Shown: positions 8,470-17,395, counted from the first letter of the stretch. The stretch: DNA of 64,000 nt from Streptomyces althioticus (GCA_014649355.1 BMSW01000002.1:538234-602233); one strand, 5' to 3'. The notes: generated from the letters alone by a model not told the origin. Numbers and translations are program-made.

Positions 8470-10336
8470 CGAACGCGACGTGGGTGCGTGAGCCGTCGTC
8501 CGCCCACGTCACCTCCACGGTCCCGTCGTCGACGCGCACGTCGGTCACCGCCCGCTCCAGCGACGGGGCGTCGGGACCGGCGGTGAGGGACGCCAGGGCG
8601 AGGTGCACGGTGGTACCCCCGCAGCCGCCGGCGAGGCGGGGCACGCGAGCCCACGGGGTCCAGGCCGTGCCCTGCGGCGCGGGCAGCGACTCGGCGGCCG
8701 GGTCGTCCCAGCCGTACAGGCCGTGCAGGGCGGACACCGTCGCCTCCTCCGGGCCGGTGGCCCAGCCGGTGAGGGTGACCCGCGATCCGGGCGGCGCCCC
8801 CACCACACGGTGCGCCCGCAGCTCCAGCTCGCCGCGCGCGACGGTGACGCTCTCGACCCTCAGGCCCGGCACCATCGGCGGGCCCGCGACGAACACCGGC
8901 CGGTGCCAGGAGGCGGCCCAGCCCCAGCCGTCGCCGTGCCCCGCACCCAGGGGATGGACGCGGCGGCGCACACTGGGCCGCCCGGCCACCTCCACCGAGA
9001 GGTGGTTGTCGGCGACGTTCGCCGGGGCGGTGGGTCCGGTGCGGGTGGAGTACGCCAGCCGGCCGTAGTGCGGGTCGTCGCCGTCCGCCGACTCGCCCTC
9101 GTGCGGCCGCACATGGTCACTGCCGTGGTTGTGCAGCCGTACGGTGCCGTCGGCACGGGTGGACTGGAGGAGCAGGCCGGGTCCGGGCAGGGACAGCACC
9201 CGGTCGGCCTCCTCGACCGGGGCGGGCTCCTCGGTGTCGGTCCACAGCGCGTGGTCCGCGGGGGCGAGCAGCGCGACGAACGCCTTCGACGCCCAGTACG
9301 GCGACGCGGGCCCCGAGTACTCCTGGAGACTCGCCTCGTGCGGGCCGTACCAGCCGAGGGACAGCAGCCCGTCGGAGGTGAGCGCGCCCCGGTCGAGGAA
9401 GTGGCGCAGGCTGCCGCTCGCGATCCGGCGGGAGGCGCCCGGCGTCAGCGGGGTGTGCCCGGTGACCGCGCCCAGGGACACGGCCGCGGAGGCGGCGAAG
9501 CGGTAGGTCAGGGAGCGGCCGTAGTGCAGCGGGGCGCCGTCCGCGCCGAACATCAGGGAGAAGCCGTCGAGGTGGGCCCGGAGCCGTCCGCCGTGGTGGG
9601 ACAGGGCGTCGGCGTCGCCGGACAGGTGGGCGTCCAGGACCGGGTAGAGGTGCAGGGCCCAGCCGTTGTAGTGGTCGAAGGCGCGTCCGTCGCCGTCGGC
9701 GTACCAGCCGTCGCCGCGGTACCAGCTCTCCAGCAGGTCCAGTCCCCGCTCCCGGGCGGTGGCCGTCTCGGCGTCGCCCCGGCCGACGGACTCCAGGAAC
9801 CCGGCGACGGTGTACGGGAAGAGGTACCAGTTGTTGGGCGCGGGGGTGTGCCGCAGGGCGCCGCGCAGCCACTCCTCGGCGCGGTCCTGCACGCCGGTGC
9901 CGAGCTTGTCCCACAGCCAGGGCGCGGTGAGCCGCAGGCCGAGCGCGACGGACGCGGACTCGACCATGGGCTGGCCCTGGACGTCGAAGTCGAGGATGTG
10001 CGGCCAGGACTCCGTGTCGTCGCGGCCGGGGGTGCGGGTGCCGGCGGCGAGTCCGTCGGCGTACCGCTCCAGCCAGTGGTGGGGGTCGTCGCCGTCGGCT
10101 CCGGCGACGCGGAAGGCGGCCGCGAGGAACGTCCTGGCGTAGCCCTCCAGGCCGTCGGAGCGCACCCCCGACCGGGAGGGGCGGCCGGGCAGATGGAGCA
10201 GGGCGCCGCCGGGGGTGGCCCGGCGCCAGGCGGCCGTGAGCAGCCCGTCCGCCACCGCCTCCCAGTGAGCCCGGGTGTAACCGGTGCGGGGGCTGATGCC
10301 GTGGTCGTCGACGGGCAGTTCGAACGGGGTGCTCAT
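8438..10336 (-). CDS. DUF2264 domain-containing protein
   Basis: This 632-residue cytosolic protein (no signal) has the DUF2264 pattern: an early RSDGLEGYARTFL, then WPHILDFDVQGQPMVESASVALGL and the Trp/Tyr/His-rich FDHYNGWALHLYPV. DUF2264 proteins are predicted alpha/alpha-toroid proteins often found with polysaccharide lyase or uronide-utilisation genes. The C-terminal half looks like the beta-sandwich seen in lyase and GH88-like families. Its start overlaps the stop of the dehydrogenase by four bases (ATGA), so it is the last gene of the sugar operon. I infer that it processes imported oligosaccharides, perhaps uronic-acid-containing ones. The exact reaction is unknown. Confidence 0.75.
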   Translation of the reverse strand: MSTPFELPVDDHGISPRTGYTRAHWEAVADGLLTAAWRRATPGGALLHLPGRPSRSGVRSDGLEGYARTFLAAAFRVAGADGDDPHHWLERYADGLAAGTRTPGRDDTESWPHILDFDVQGQPMVESASVALGLRLTAPWLWDKLGTGVQDRAEEWLRGALRHTPAPNNWYLFPYTVAGFLESVGRGDAETATARERGLDLLESWYRGDGWYADGDGRAFDHYNGWALHLYPVLDAHLSGDADALSHHGGRLRAHLDGFSLMFGADGAPLHYGRSLTYRFAASAAVSLGAVTGHTPLTPGASRRIASGSLRHFLDRGALTSDGLLSLGWYGPHEASLQEYSGPASPYWASKAFVALLAPADHALWTDTEEPAPVEEADRVLSLPGPGLLLQSTRADGTVRLHNHGSDHVRPHEGESADGDDPHYGRLAYSTRTGPTAPANVADNHLSVEVAGRPSVRRRVHPLGAGHGDGWGWAASWHRPVFVAGPPMVPGLRVESVTVARGELELRAHRVVGAPPGSRVTLTGWATGPEEATVSALHGLYGWDDPAAESLPAPQGTAWTPWARVPRLAGGCGGTTVHLALASLTAGPDAPSLERAVTDVRVDDGTVEVTWADDGSRTHVAFGPPEVSHRRP

Positions 10337-11355
10337 GCGAGGAAGGCCAGCCTTTCGCGTCGGACGGGATGCTGGAAGCCCTCTCCGGAGGCCCAGCGGG
10401 CGACCTCCAGGACGGCGGTGTCGGCGAGCCGGCGCCACTCGTTGCCCTGGGAGCCGGCGAGGTGCGGGGTGATGAGGACGTGCTCGCAGTCCCACAACGG
10501 GTGGTCGCGCGGCAGGACTTCGGGCTCGGTCACGTCGAGCACGGCGCGGACGCGGCCGGCGAGGGCGGCGTCGGTGAGGGCGTCCTGGTCGACGACCGCG
10601 CCGCGGGCGGTGTTGATGAGCACGGCGCCGGGCTTCATGGAGCCGATCAGGTCCCGGGAGACCAGTCCCCGGGTCTCGGGCAGCAGCGGGGTGTGGACGC
10701 TGACGGTGTCGCTCAGCCGGAACAGCTCCGCGAGTGGGACGCTTCGCACGCCGAGCCGGGCGGCCTCGGCCTCGTCGACGTACGGGTCGTGCAGCAGCAC
10801 GTCGACGTCGTGCGGGCGGAGCAGGTCGATCACGCGGCGGCCTATGAGGGACGCGGAGAGGATGCCGACGGTGCGGCGGTGGTTGCCGACCGTGCGGGGG
10901 GTGTGCAGCCAGTCGGCGCGGGCTCGGGCGGCTCGGTACTCGCGGGCGCTCTCCAGGACACGTTTGCCGGTGAGGAGGATCATCGCGAGCGTGTACTCGG
11001 CGACGGGAACGGCGTTGGCCGCGGCGGCCGAGGACACCTCGATGCCGCGGTCCCAGCAGGCGTCGGTGACGTGGCCGCGGACGCTGCCGGCGGTGTGCAC
11101 GACGGCCCGCAGCCGGGGCGCGGCGCGCAGCACGTCGTCGTCCAGGGGCGGGCAGCCCCAGCCGGTGACGAGCAGTTCGGTGTCGGCGAGCACGGCGCGG
11201 GCGGCGGGGGTGGTGAAGGTGTCCAGCACCGCCGGGGCGAGGTCGCACAGGGCGTCGAGGGCGGCGCGCGACTCGGGGTCGAGGACGGCGGAGGCGACGT
11301 CCGGGGACATCGCGAGGGCGGCGCGGGGGCGAGGGCCGGGCGTGGGCTCGGTCAT
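10333..11355 (-). CDS. D-isomer-specific 2-hydroxyacid dehydrogenase
   Basis: This 340-residue protein belongs to the NAD-dependent D-2-hydroxyacid dehydrogenase family. The catalytic trio is present: Arg in NTARGAVVD, Glu in DVTEPE and His in ITPHLAGS. The dinucleotide loop, normally GxGxxG, reads GILSASLIG, so the first two glycines of the motif are replaced by serines. That may alter cofactor preference or is a subfamily trait. It sits between the permeases and DUF2264 in the sugar operon, so it probably acts on a sugar-acid intermediate. The ATG at 11355 follows the permease stop after 28 bases. Confidence 0.82.
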   Translation of the reverse strand: MTEPTPGPRPRAALAMSPDVASAVLDPESRAALDALCDLAPAVLDTFTTPAARAVLADTELLVTGWGCPPLDDDVLRAAPRLRAVVHTAGSVRGHVTDACWDRGIEVSSAAAANAVPVAEYTLAMILLTGKRVLESAREYRAARARADWLHTPRTVGNHRRTVGILSASLIGRRVIDLLRPHDVDVLLHDPYVDEAEAARLGVRSVPLAELFRLSDTVSVHTPLLPETRGLVSRDLIGSMKPGAVLINTARGAVVDQDALTDAALAGRVRAVLDVTEPEVLPRDHPLWDCEHVLITPHLAGSQGNEWRRLADTAVLEVARWASGEGFQHPVRRERLAFLA

Positions 11356-11383
11356 GTGGTGCGGTGACTCCTTGCGTGGGCGT

Positions 11384-12247
11384 TCACTTCACGGCGCCGG
11401 CGGTCAGACCGCTGCGCCAGAAGCGCTGGAGCAGGACGAAGGCGAGGATGAGGGGCACCACGGCGAGCAGCGAGCCCATGATGACCACGGGGTAGTACTC
11501 GGGTGAGACGGACGCGGAGCTGTTCCACGCGTACAGGCCGAGGCTGACCGGGTACAGATCCTGGTCGGAGAGCATCACCATGGGCAGGAAGAAGTTGTTC
11601 CAGATGGCGGTGAGCTGGAACAGGAACACGGTCACCAGACCGGGCCCGAGCATCCGCAGCGCGACCCGCGCGTACATGGTGAGTTCGCCGGCGCCGTCGA
11701 TGCGGGCGGCCTCCAGCACCTCGTCGGGGACGTAGCCCTGGCTGAAGATGCGGCCGAGGTAGACGCCGAACGGGTTGAAGAGGACGGGGACGAACACGGC
11801 CCAGAAGGTGTTGACCAGTCCCGCTTCGGAGGCCATCAGGTACAGCGGCAGGGCGAGGACGGTCTGCGGCACCATGACGGCGGCGAGGACCAGCCCGAAC
11901 AGCTTCTCCTTGTGCCGGAAGCGGTACTTGTCGAAGGCGTAACCGCAGGCGACGCTCACCAGGGCGCCGACGGCGGCGCCGAGCACCGCGTACAGCAGGC
12001 TGTTGACGTACCAGCGTCCGTACAGGCCGCCGTCCATGGCGAACAGGTCGGTGAGGTTCCGCGCGAAGGAGAAGTCGCTCAGCGAGAGCAGGTCGCTGCC
12101 GAACAGGGCGTCCCGGTTCTTCGCGGCGGCGAGCACCAGCCACAGCACGGGCAGCAGGGTGTAGAGCACGGAGATCGCGACGACGGCGTTGACGGTGGCC
12201 CGGCCCAGCAGGCGGGGGCGCGGCAGGGTGGAGCCGGTGGCGCTCAT
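11384..12247 (-). CDS. carbohydrate ABC transporter permease (MalG type)
   Basis: This 287-residue permease has six predicted membrane segments and the EAA loop, EAARIDGAGELTMYARVALR, which docks the ATPase. Its ATG overlaps the stop of the preceding permease by four bases (ATGA at 12244-12247), implying translational coupling. With the MalF-type partner it forms the membrane channel of a CUT1 sugar importer. No ATPase gene is present in the operon; streptomycetes usually share the MsiK ATPase among such importers. Confidence 0.9.
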   Translation of the reverse strand: MSATGSTLPRPRLLGRATVNAVVAISVLYTLLPVLWLVLAAAKNRDALFGSDLLSLSDFSFARNLTDLFAMDGGLYGRWYVNSLLYAVLGAAVGALVSVACGYAFDKYRFRHKEKLFGLVLAAVMVPQTVLALPLYLMASEAGLVNTFWAVFVPVLFNPFGVYLGRIFSQGYVPDEVLEAARIDGAGELTMYARVALRMLGPGLVTVFLFQLTAIWNNFFLPMVMLSDQDLYPVSLGLYAWNSSASVSPEYYPVVIMGSLLAVVPLILAFVLLQRFWRSGLTAGAVK

Positions 12248-13218
12248 CGGGCCTCCTCGGCGGTGGAGTTGCGGCTGGTGAGGCGGGTGACGCCGTAGGA
12301 CAGGGCGACGGTGCACAGCAGCAGGATCACCGAGGCGGCAGCGGCGAGGCTGTAGTTGTTGCGGGTGAAGGCCGCGTCGTAGATGTACATGCTCGGCGAG
12401 AAGCGGGAGTTGATCATCTGGGAGGACTGGCTGAGCAGCATCGGCTCGGTGAAGAGCTGGAGCGCCCAGATGAGGGTGAACATGGCGACCATCACGATGG
12501 AGGCCCGCACGAGCGGGGTCTTCACCTGGAGCGCGGTGCGTACGGGGCCCGCCCCGTCGACGACGGCGGCCTCGATCACCTCGCGGGGCACGGCCTGGAG
12601 GGCGGCGTAGAAGACCACCATGTTGTAGCCGAGGTTGCTCCACAGGGCGATGTTGACGATGGACGGCAGGACGGTGTGCACGCCGAGGAAGTCGATGGTG
12701 ATGTCGGCGCGGGCGAACAGGTCGACGACCGGGCTGATTCCGGGTGTGTAGAGGTACAGCCAGATCAGCGCGGCGATGATGCCGGGCACGGCGTGCGGCA
12801 GGAAGAGCCCGAGCTGGGCGAAGGCGCGCAGGCGTACGACGCCGGAGTCGAGCAGCAGCGCCAGCAGGAGCGCGCCGGCCACCATGAGCGGGATGTAGAT
12901 CAGGCAGTACAGGGCGACGGTGCCGAGGCCGCCGAGGAAGGTCGGGTCGGTGAGGACGGCGGCGTAGCTGCGCAGCCCGACGAACACGGTGCGCTCGGGG
13001 CCGAAGCCGAGTCCTGGCTGGTCGTCGCTGTAGAAGCTGAGGTAGGCGGCGGTGCCGACGGGGATCAGGAAGACGGTGGTCAGCAGCAGGAAGAAGGGGG
13101 CCATCAGCACGCCGGCGGCGCCCAGCCTGCGGCGCCGGGCGGTGCGGCGGGTGCGGGCGGAGGGGGCGGCGGCGCGCGGGGCGGGGACCCGCACGGTGTG
13201 CTCGGTCGTCGCGGTCAT
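12244..13218 (-). CDS. carbohydrate ABC transporter permease (MalF/UgpA type)
   Basis: This 324-residue permease has a cytosolic Arg-rich tail (residues 1-35), then six membrane segments. The EAA-type loop reads EAAVVDGAGPVRTALQVKTPL. It is the first permease after the binding-protein gene (29-base gap) and overlaps the MalG-type gene. The RBS is weak (AGG about 12 bases before ATG), so expression may depend partly on read-through translation. Confidence 0.9.
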   Translation of the reverse strand: MTATTEHTVRVPAPRAAAPSARTRRTARRRRLGAAGVLMAPFFLLLTTVFLIPVGTAAYLSFYSDDQPGLGFGPERTVFVGLRSYAAVLTDPTFLGGLGTVALYCLIYIPLMVAGALLLALLLDSGVVRLRAFAQLGLFLPHAVPGIIAALIWLYLYTPGISPVVDLFARADITIDFLGVHTVLPSIVNIALWSNLGYNMVVFYAALQAVPREVIEAAVVDGAGPVRTALQVKTPLVRASIVMVAMFTLIWALQLFTEPMLLSQSSQMINSRFSPSMYIYDAAFTRNNYSLAAAASVILLLCTVALSYGVTRLTSRNSTAEEAR

Positions 13219-13247
13219 GAGGGGTGTTCACCTGCCTTTCGGGCGGC

Positions 13248-14594
13248 TCAGGTGCTGTGCTGGGTGGTCGACAGGCCGAGGGCCTTGAGGTCGGGCATGG
13301 TGCCGTCCTGGGCGGCGCGCATCGAGCCGATGATCGTGCCGCGGCCCGCCGGCACGCGGGCGAAGGAGTCCTGCATGACCCGGCCGGTGGCGGTCATCCG
13401 GGGGCCCCAGACCCAGCCGTCGCGGATCTTCTCCGCCTCCTGCTCGAAGAGGGTGTAGATGTCCTGGCCGCCGTAGTAGGAGCGGTCGAAGGCGTCCCGG
13501 CCGACGGCGACCAGGGCGGAGGCCGCCGGGTACTGGCTGCTGGTGCCGCTGGACAGGCGGGCGCGCAGGGCGTCGGGGTGGGAGACCTGCCAGGCGATGA
13601 ACTCCATCGCGGCCTCGGGGTTCGCGCTGTCCTTGGTGACGGCGAAGGTGGAGCCGCCGTGGGTGCCGACGGCGGGACGGGCGGTGTCCCACTGGGGCAG
13701 CGGGGCGATGCGCCACTGGCCCTTCTGCCCGGGGCGGGCGTTCATCTGCGCGCCGGCGTCCCAGGCGCCGCTGAGCCTCGTCAGGACGAGCCCGTTGCCG
13801 ATCTGGGCGTCGGACTGCCGGCTCTCGACGGCGTTCATGAAGACGTCGTCGCGGTCGATGAGGTCCTGCCAGTACGCGGCGACGCGGCGGGTGGGGGCGT
13901 CGGCGAGGGACACGTTCCAGGCGCCGTCGCGGGTGTCGAACCACTGGGCGCCCGCCTGCCAGGAGTAGGCGGCGAACTGGGTGGCGCCGTCGGTGGGGAA
14001 CAGCACGATCCGCCGGTCGGGCGCCTTGCGCCGGACGACGCGGGCGAGGTCGGCGAACTCGTCCCAGGTGCGGGGCACCTGGAGGCCGTAGCGGTCGAAG
14101 AGGTCGGCGCGGTAGTGCATCACCATCGGCTCGACGTCGAGGGGGACGCTGAACACCCGCCCCTGGAAAGTGGTCAGGCCGAACGCCTGGGGCAGCAGTT
14201 TCGCCCGCAGCCGGTCGTCGACCAGGTCGGTGATGTCCCGGGCGACGCCGTCGATCGCGAACCCCGGCACCTGCGGGTACTCGATCGTGGCGACGTCGGG
14301 GGCGTTGCCCGCGCGGGCGGCGTTGCTGAGTTTCGCGTACCCGCCCTGGCCTCCTGAGGGGATCTGCTGGAAGTCGACCCGGATGCGGTCGTGGGTGCGG
14401 TTGAAGGCGTCGACCACTTCCTGGCTGCCGCGCAGGGCGGACCAGAAGGTGACGCGTACGGGCTTCTTCGCACCGGTTCTGCTGCTGCCTGATGGGGCGT
14501 CGTCCGCGCCCCCGCTGCAGGCGCCGAGGGCTCCTGCAAGCGGCGCGGCGGCCATCGCGGCGAGCACGGATCGACGGCGGTGTCGACCGGGCAT
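13248..14594 (-). CDS. extracellular sugar-binding lipoprotein of an ABC importer
   Basis: This 448-residue lipoprotein is the family-1 solute-binding component of the importer. The signal sequence MPGRHRRRSVLAAMAAAPLA carries an RR pair and ends in the lipobox LGAC, with Cys26 predicted to be lipidated. Typical features of the family follow: VRVTFWSALRGSQEVVDAFN, then NAPDVATIEYPQVPGFA and later WDAGAQMNARPGQKGQWRIAPLP. I chose ATG 14594 because GGGAGG precedes it; an upstream in-frame start would destroy the signal peptide. It is the first gene of the operon, and the operator dyad 14703-14712 lies about 110 bases upstream. Substrate is not evident; the neighbours suggest an oligosaccharide. 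Confidence 0.88.
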   Translation of the reverse strand: MPGRHRRRSVLAAMAAAPLAGALGACSGGADDAPSGSSRTGAKKPVRVTFWSALRGSQEVVDAFNRTHDRIRVDFQQIPSGGQGGYAKLSNAARAGNAPDVATIEYPQVPGFAIDGVARDITDLVDDRLRAKLLPQAFGLTTFQGRVFSVPLDVEPMVMHYRADLFDRYGLQVPRTWDEFADLARVVRRKAPDRRIVLFPTDGATQFAAYSWQAGAQWFDTRDGAWNVSLADAPTRRVAAYWQDLIDRDDVFMNAVESRQSDAQIGNGLVLTRLSGAWDAGAQMNARPGQKGQWRIAPLPQWDTARPAVGTHGGSTFAVTKDSANPEAAMEFIAWQVSHPDALRARLSSGTSSQYPAASALVAVGRDAFDRSYYGGQDIYTLFEQEAEKIRDGWVWGPRMTATGRVMQDSFARVPAGRGTIIGSMRAAQDGTMPDLKALGLSTTQHST

Positions 14595-14702
14595 GGCGCC
14601 TCCCGCGGCTCCTGGCGTGTCGAGGACACGGCTGTTCGGGACACGGGAATCGTCGGGGGTCTGCCGGTAAACGGTCAATAGATCGATCAGAAGAAAATGA
14701 AA

Positions 14703-14712
14703 CGTTCAAACG
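14703..14712 (-). promoter_or_regulatory. operator dyad CGTTTGAACG before the sugar operon
   Basis: Read on the minus strand this is CGTTTGAACG, a CGTT-TG-AACG dyad. The same ten bases occur at 16132-16141 before the adjacent DeoR/LacI-type regulator gene. The site lies about 110 bases upstream of the binding-protein start, where promoter elements are expected. Confidence 0.65.
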
Positions 14713-15019
14713 CTCACTTGGCGTGCGCGGTCTCTCTTGGGCGTGGTGCGGGTCTGCGCGAGCCTGTGGTCTGCGGCCTGCTGGGGTTGTGCGCGGCCGG
14801 TCAGCCGCATACCGGTGCGCGGTCGATCGGTGCGCGGTCGACCGGTCCGCGCTCGGTCGGCCGGCGACGGGCGGTGGCCGTGCGTCGCGCCGGTTCTGCT
14901 GGGGCTGCCTGCCCCTTGAGGCAGGGGCCCCGTGGGCCGTCCTGTCCGTCGAGGCGGGTCGGCGCCCTGGCGCAAGGCTAATATGCCCCGCCGGGCCTGC
15001 CGGGAGGCTGAGGCGATGG
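14713..15019. other. 307-base intergenic stretch
   Basis: No supported gene. It contains an imperfect tandem repeat (GGTGCGCGGTCGAYC units, about 14813-14865). There is also a short hairpin, CCTGCC-loop-GGCAGG (14908-14925), about 95 bases beyond the regulator stop that may terminate it. Confidence 0.5.
14908..14925 (-). terminator. possible terminator of the regulator gene
   Basis: A 6-bp stem (14908-14913 with 14920-14925) and 6-base loop lie downstream of the regulator stop at 15020. It is weak and unaccompanied by a T-tract. Confidence 0.3.
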
Positions 15020-16105
15020 TCAGAGGGCGCGCGTGGAGCCGCGTACGGACAGGGAGGGCAGGAGCTCCACCCGGCGCACCGGGGTGTGCCCGGCCGTCTC
15101 CGTGTCCAGTCGCTCCAGGAGGAGTTCGGCGGCGGCCCGGCCCACGTCCGCCTTCGGCGGGGCGACGGCCGTGAGCGGGGTCGTGCCGAGGCCGGCGACC
15201 ACGTCGTCGTAGGCGACGACGGAGCAGTCCTCCGGGACCCGCACCCGGTGGTCCGCGAGCCGCTGCACCAGCATCAGCGCGTCGACGTCACCGTGCAGCA
15301 CCGCCGCCGTGGCGCCCGTCCTCCGCAGCGCCTCGTGCAGTTCGGCGGTCTCCTCCGGCGCGTACGGGCCCTCCTGGCCGGCCTCGGGCGCGCTCAGCGT
15401 CCACGCCCACGCCTCGACGAGCGGGTGCGCCTCGGCGATCCGCGTGAACGCCGACCGCAGGGTGCGCGCGGTGGGACTGTCGTCGCGGGTGGCGAACACG
15501 ATCCGCCGGTGGCCGAGGCCCACCAGGTGCTCCACGGCCAGGTGGGCGCCGTACACGTGGTCGGAGCAGACCGAGTCCATGGCGTGCAGCGCGGTGCCCG
15601 CCCCGGGGCGCCGCTCCATCAGCACGGCCGGCACCTCGAGGGCGGAGAGCCAGGGGTGGTCGGCCTCCTCGTCGGCGAGGGTGCGCCAGCGCGGGGCGAG
15701 CAGCAGACCGGCGGCACCGTCCTCCAACGCACGCTCGACGAGCGGTCGTTCGGCGCCCGCGACCTGGGGGGCGATGTGCAGCGCGATGCGCTTGCCGGAC
15801 GCCTCCAGCACCGAGCGGGCACCGTGCAGGGACTCGTACAGGTAGTGGTGGCGCTCGGGCACGACGACGGCCACGGTGTCGCCGTCCGGCGGGCGCGGCG
15901 CGGGGATGGCGCGGGCGGCGAGGGTGGAGCGCACGACGCCGTGCCCGCGGCGCAGCCGCCCTTCCTGGGCCAGCTCCTCCACATCCCGCCGCACGGTCAC
16001 CACGGACACCTCGAGCTCGGCGGCGAGATCACTCACCCGCGCCGAGCCCCGGGACTCCACGGCAGCGAGGATCCGCTGCCTCCTGACCTCGACCGGCTCG
16101 CGCAT
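15020..16105 (-). CDS. DeoR-type HTH / LacI-type sensor hybrid transcriptional regulator
   Basis: This 361-residue regulator joins a DeoR-family winged helix (residues 6-58: RRQRILAAVESRGSARVSDLAAELEVSVVTVRRDVEEL) to a LacI/GalR-type periplasmic-binding-like sensor (about 73-355). The sensor contains HLVGLGHRRIVFATRD and PEDCSVVAYDDV. Such hybrids typically repress a neighbouring sugar operon and release on binding the sugar. Start ATG 16105 has a strong GGGGAGGGG sequence. It is transcribed in the same direction as the sugar operon but lies upstream of it, separated by about 430 bases. The shared CGTTTGAACG site in front of both suggests control of the operon and of itself. Confidence 0.85.
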   Translation of the reverse strand: MREPVEVRRQRILAAVESRGSARVSDLAAELEVSVVTVRRDVEELAQEGRLRRGHGVVRSTLAARAIPAPRPPDGDTVAVVVPERHHYLYESLHGARSVLEASGKRIALHIAPQVAGAERPLVERALEDGAAGLLLAPRWRTLADEEADHPWLSALEVPAVLMERRPGAGTALHAMDSVCSDHVYGAHLAVEHLVGLGHRRIVFATRDDSPTARTLRSAFTRIAEAHPLVEAWAWTLSAPEAGQEGPYAPEETAELHEALRRTGATAAVLHGDVDALMLVQRLADHRVRVPEDCSVVAYDDVVAGLGTTPLTAVAPPKADVGRAAAELLLERLDTETAGHTPVRRVELLPSLSVRGSTRAL

Positions 16106-16131
16106 GAGGCCCCTCCCCGCGGCGGAATGTT

Positions 16132-16141
16132 CGTTTGAACG
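16132..16141. promoter_or_regulatory. operator dyad before the DeoR/LacI-type regulator
   Basis: CGTTTGAACG sits within the perfect 12-base dyad TCGTT-TG-AACGA (16131-16142), 26 bases upstream of the regulator ATG. It lies directly downstream of a good -10 hexamer, TATGAT (minus strand 16155-16150). A repressor bound here would block initiation, which points to autoregulation. Confidence 0.65.
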
Positions 16142-16149
16142 ATGCGGGC

Positions 16150-16155
16150 ATCATA
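16150..16155 (-). promoter_or_regulatory. -10 element of the regulator promoter
   Basis: TATGAT on the minus strand, about 50 bases before the regulator ATG. No clear -35 hexamer is visible at 16-18 bases spacing. Confidence 0.45.
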
Positions 16156-16189
16156 ACGATCGAACCGGCGGTCGCTCCGGTCGGCTTGG

Positions 16190-17365
16190 TCACTCCCGTA
16201 CGACGGTCACGCCACACCGTTCGAGATGCGCGACGACCTCCTCGAAGTAGGGCAGACCGTTCTCGCCGTCATCGACAACGGCTGCGAGCGAGCGGCGGGC
16301 GACCTCGGAGTCGTGCCAGATGAGCGTGAACGGCGGGACGACGCCGAAGCCGCCGCACAGGCAGTCCCTGAAAGCGTTCCACTCCCTTCCGAAGTACCGG
16401 CCGGGCCCGAGGAGGGCTTCGGCGAGAGCGCAGTGCAGTCCGGGGGCGTCCGTGACGAACCGGCCGTCGAGCCGGTGGACGCCACCGGACCGGTCGGGGC
16501 GGGGCACGGGTGTCCGCCAGGCGCGTGGGGTGAGGTCGAGCCACGCGGCTCTGCTCCGCGTGTCGTACGCCGCCCACTGGTTGGGCGTCCGTGGCGGACC
16601 CTGGAACCAGTGCGCCCAGACCGCGCGGTCCGCCGGCGTGGGCCGCTGGTCCCCGCCGTCGACGAGGGTGATGTCGACGAGCGTGCCGCCGAGCACGGAC
16701 GGCCAGGTTTCGCCGAGCGTCAGCCCCACGACGAGGGAGGCCATCACCGCTCCGTGACGGTCCAGCACGAGAAGGTGCCCCCAGTCCCCGTCGACCCGCC
16801 GGGGGCACCGCAGCGCCTTGAGCAGGGGCTCGGCGGGCTCACAGCCGATCAGCCGCAGAGGGACGGGCGCTGGCTCTTCCCTCGTGCCGTACAGACCGTC
16901 CACCGCCGTACAGCCGCCGGCAGGGGATGATGCCCCCGATCCCGCGAAAAGCTCGAAGCGCGGTACGGCCGGCGGGGAGCAGTGCAGGTCGTCGCTCATA
17001 ACACCGGCCCCGATCACGATGTCGTACCGGGCGGGGTCGCCCGGGTGCGGCCGGTGAGCGAGCACGGCCGCGTCGACGAGCGTCCACCACTGCTGGGGGA
17101 CGGTGCCGTCCTGAACCTCGACGCTCAGGTCGCCCAAGATCTGTGGTGTGGCACCGGGCTGGGCCAGGGCGTCGCGCAGTGCACCCCGTGGTCGGCAGCC
17201 GCGCAGGGTGATCACCTCACGCGACAAGGGCGCCGGCTCGACGAACAGCCCTTCTACTGCCGCACACTTCCCCCACAGCCGCTCGACTCCGGCCTCGTCC
17301 TCCTGCACGAGGAGGTATCGCACCGGGACGTCCCGGCCCCACTTCGCATGCTCCTCGACGCCCAC
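16190..17365 (-). CDS. large protein with C-terminal barstar domain
   Basis: This protein has 391 residues. The last 95 or so (LDGRFVTDAPGLHCALAEALLGP to VVRE) match barstar, the inhibitor of barnase-type ribonucleases. They include the YFGREWNAFRDCL segment equivalent to barstar residues 29-41. The residue matching barstar Asp35 is Asn, while Asp39 is kept. The N-terminal 290 residues are of unknown type and appear to contain two weakly similar units (VITLRGCRPRGALRDAL and PLRLIGCEPAEPLLKAL). No nuclease toxin gene is adjacent, so a toxin-antitoxin role is not demonstrated. The start is probably GTG 17365 after GTGGGGGG. Confidence 0.72.
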   Translation of the reverse strand: MGVEEHAKWGRDVPVRYLLVQEDEAGVERLWGKCAAVEGLFVEPAPLSREVITLRGCRPRGALRDALAQPGATPQILGDLSVEVQDGTVPQQWWTLVDAAVLAHRPHPGDPARYDIVIGAGVMSDDLHCSPPAVPRFELFAGSGASSPAGGCTAVDGLYGTREEPAPVPLRLIGCEPAEPLLKALRCPRRVDGDWGHLLVLDRHGAVMASLVVGLTLGETWPSVLGGTLVDITLVDGGDQRPTPADRAVWAHWFQGPPRTPNQWAAYDTRSRAAWLDLTPRAWRTPVPRPDRSGGVHRLDGRFVTDAPGLHCALAEALLGPGRYFGREWNAFRDCLCGGFGVVPPFTLIWHDSEVARRSLAAVVDDGENGLPYFEEVVAHLERCGVTVVRE

Positions 17366-17395
17366 GTGCCCCCCACTTGGCTCAAGTGCTGACGA

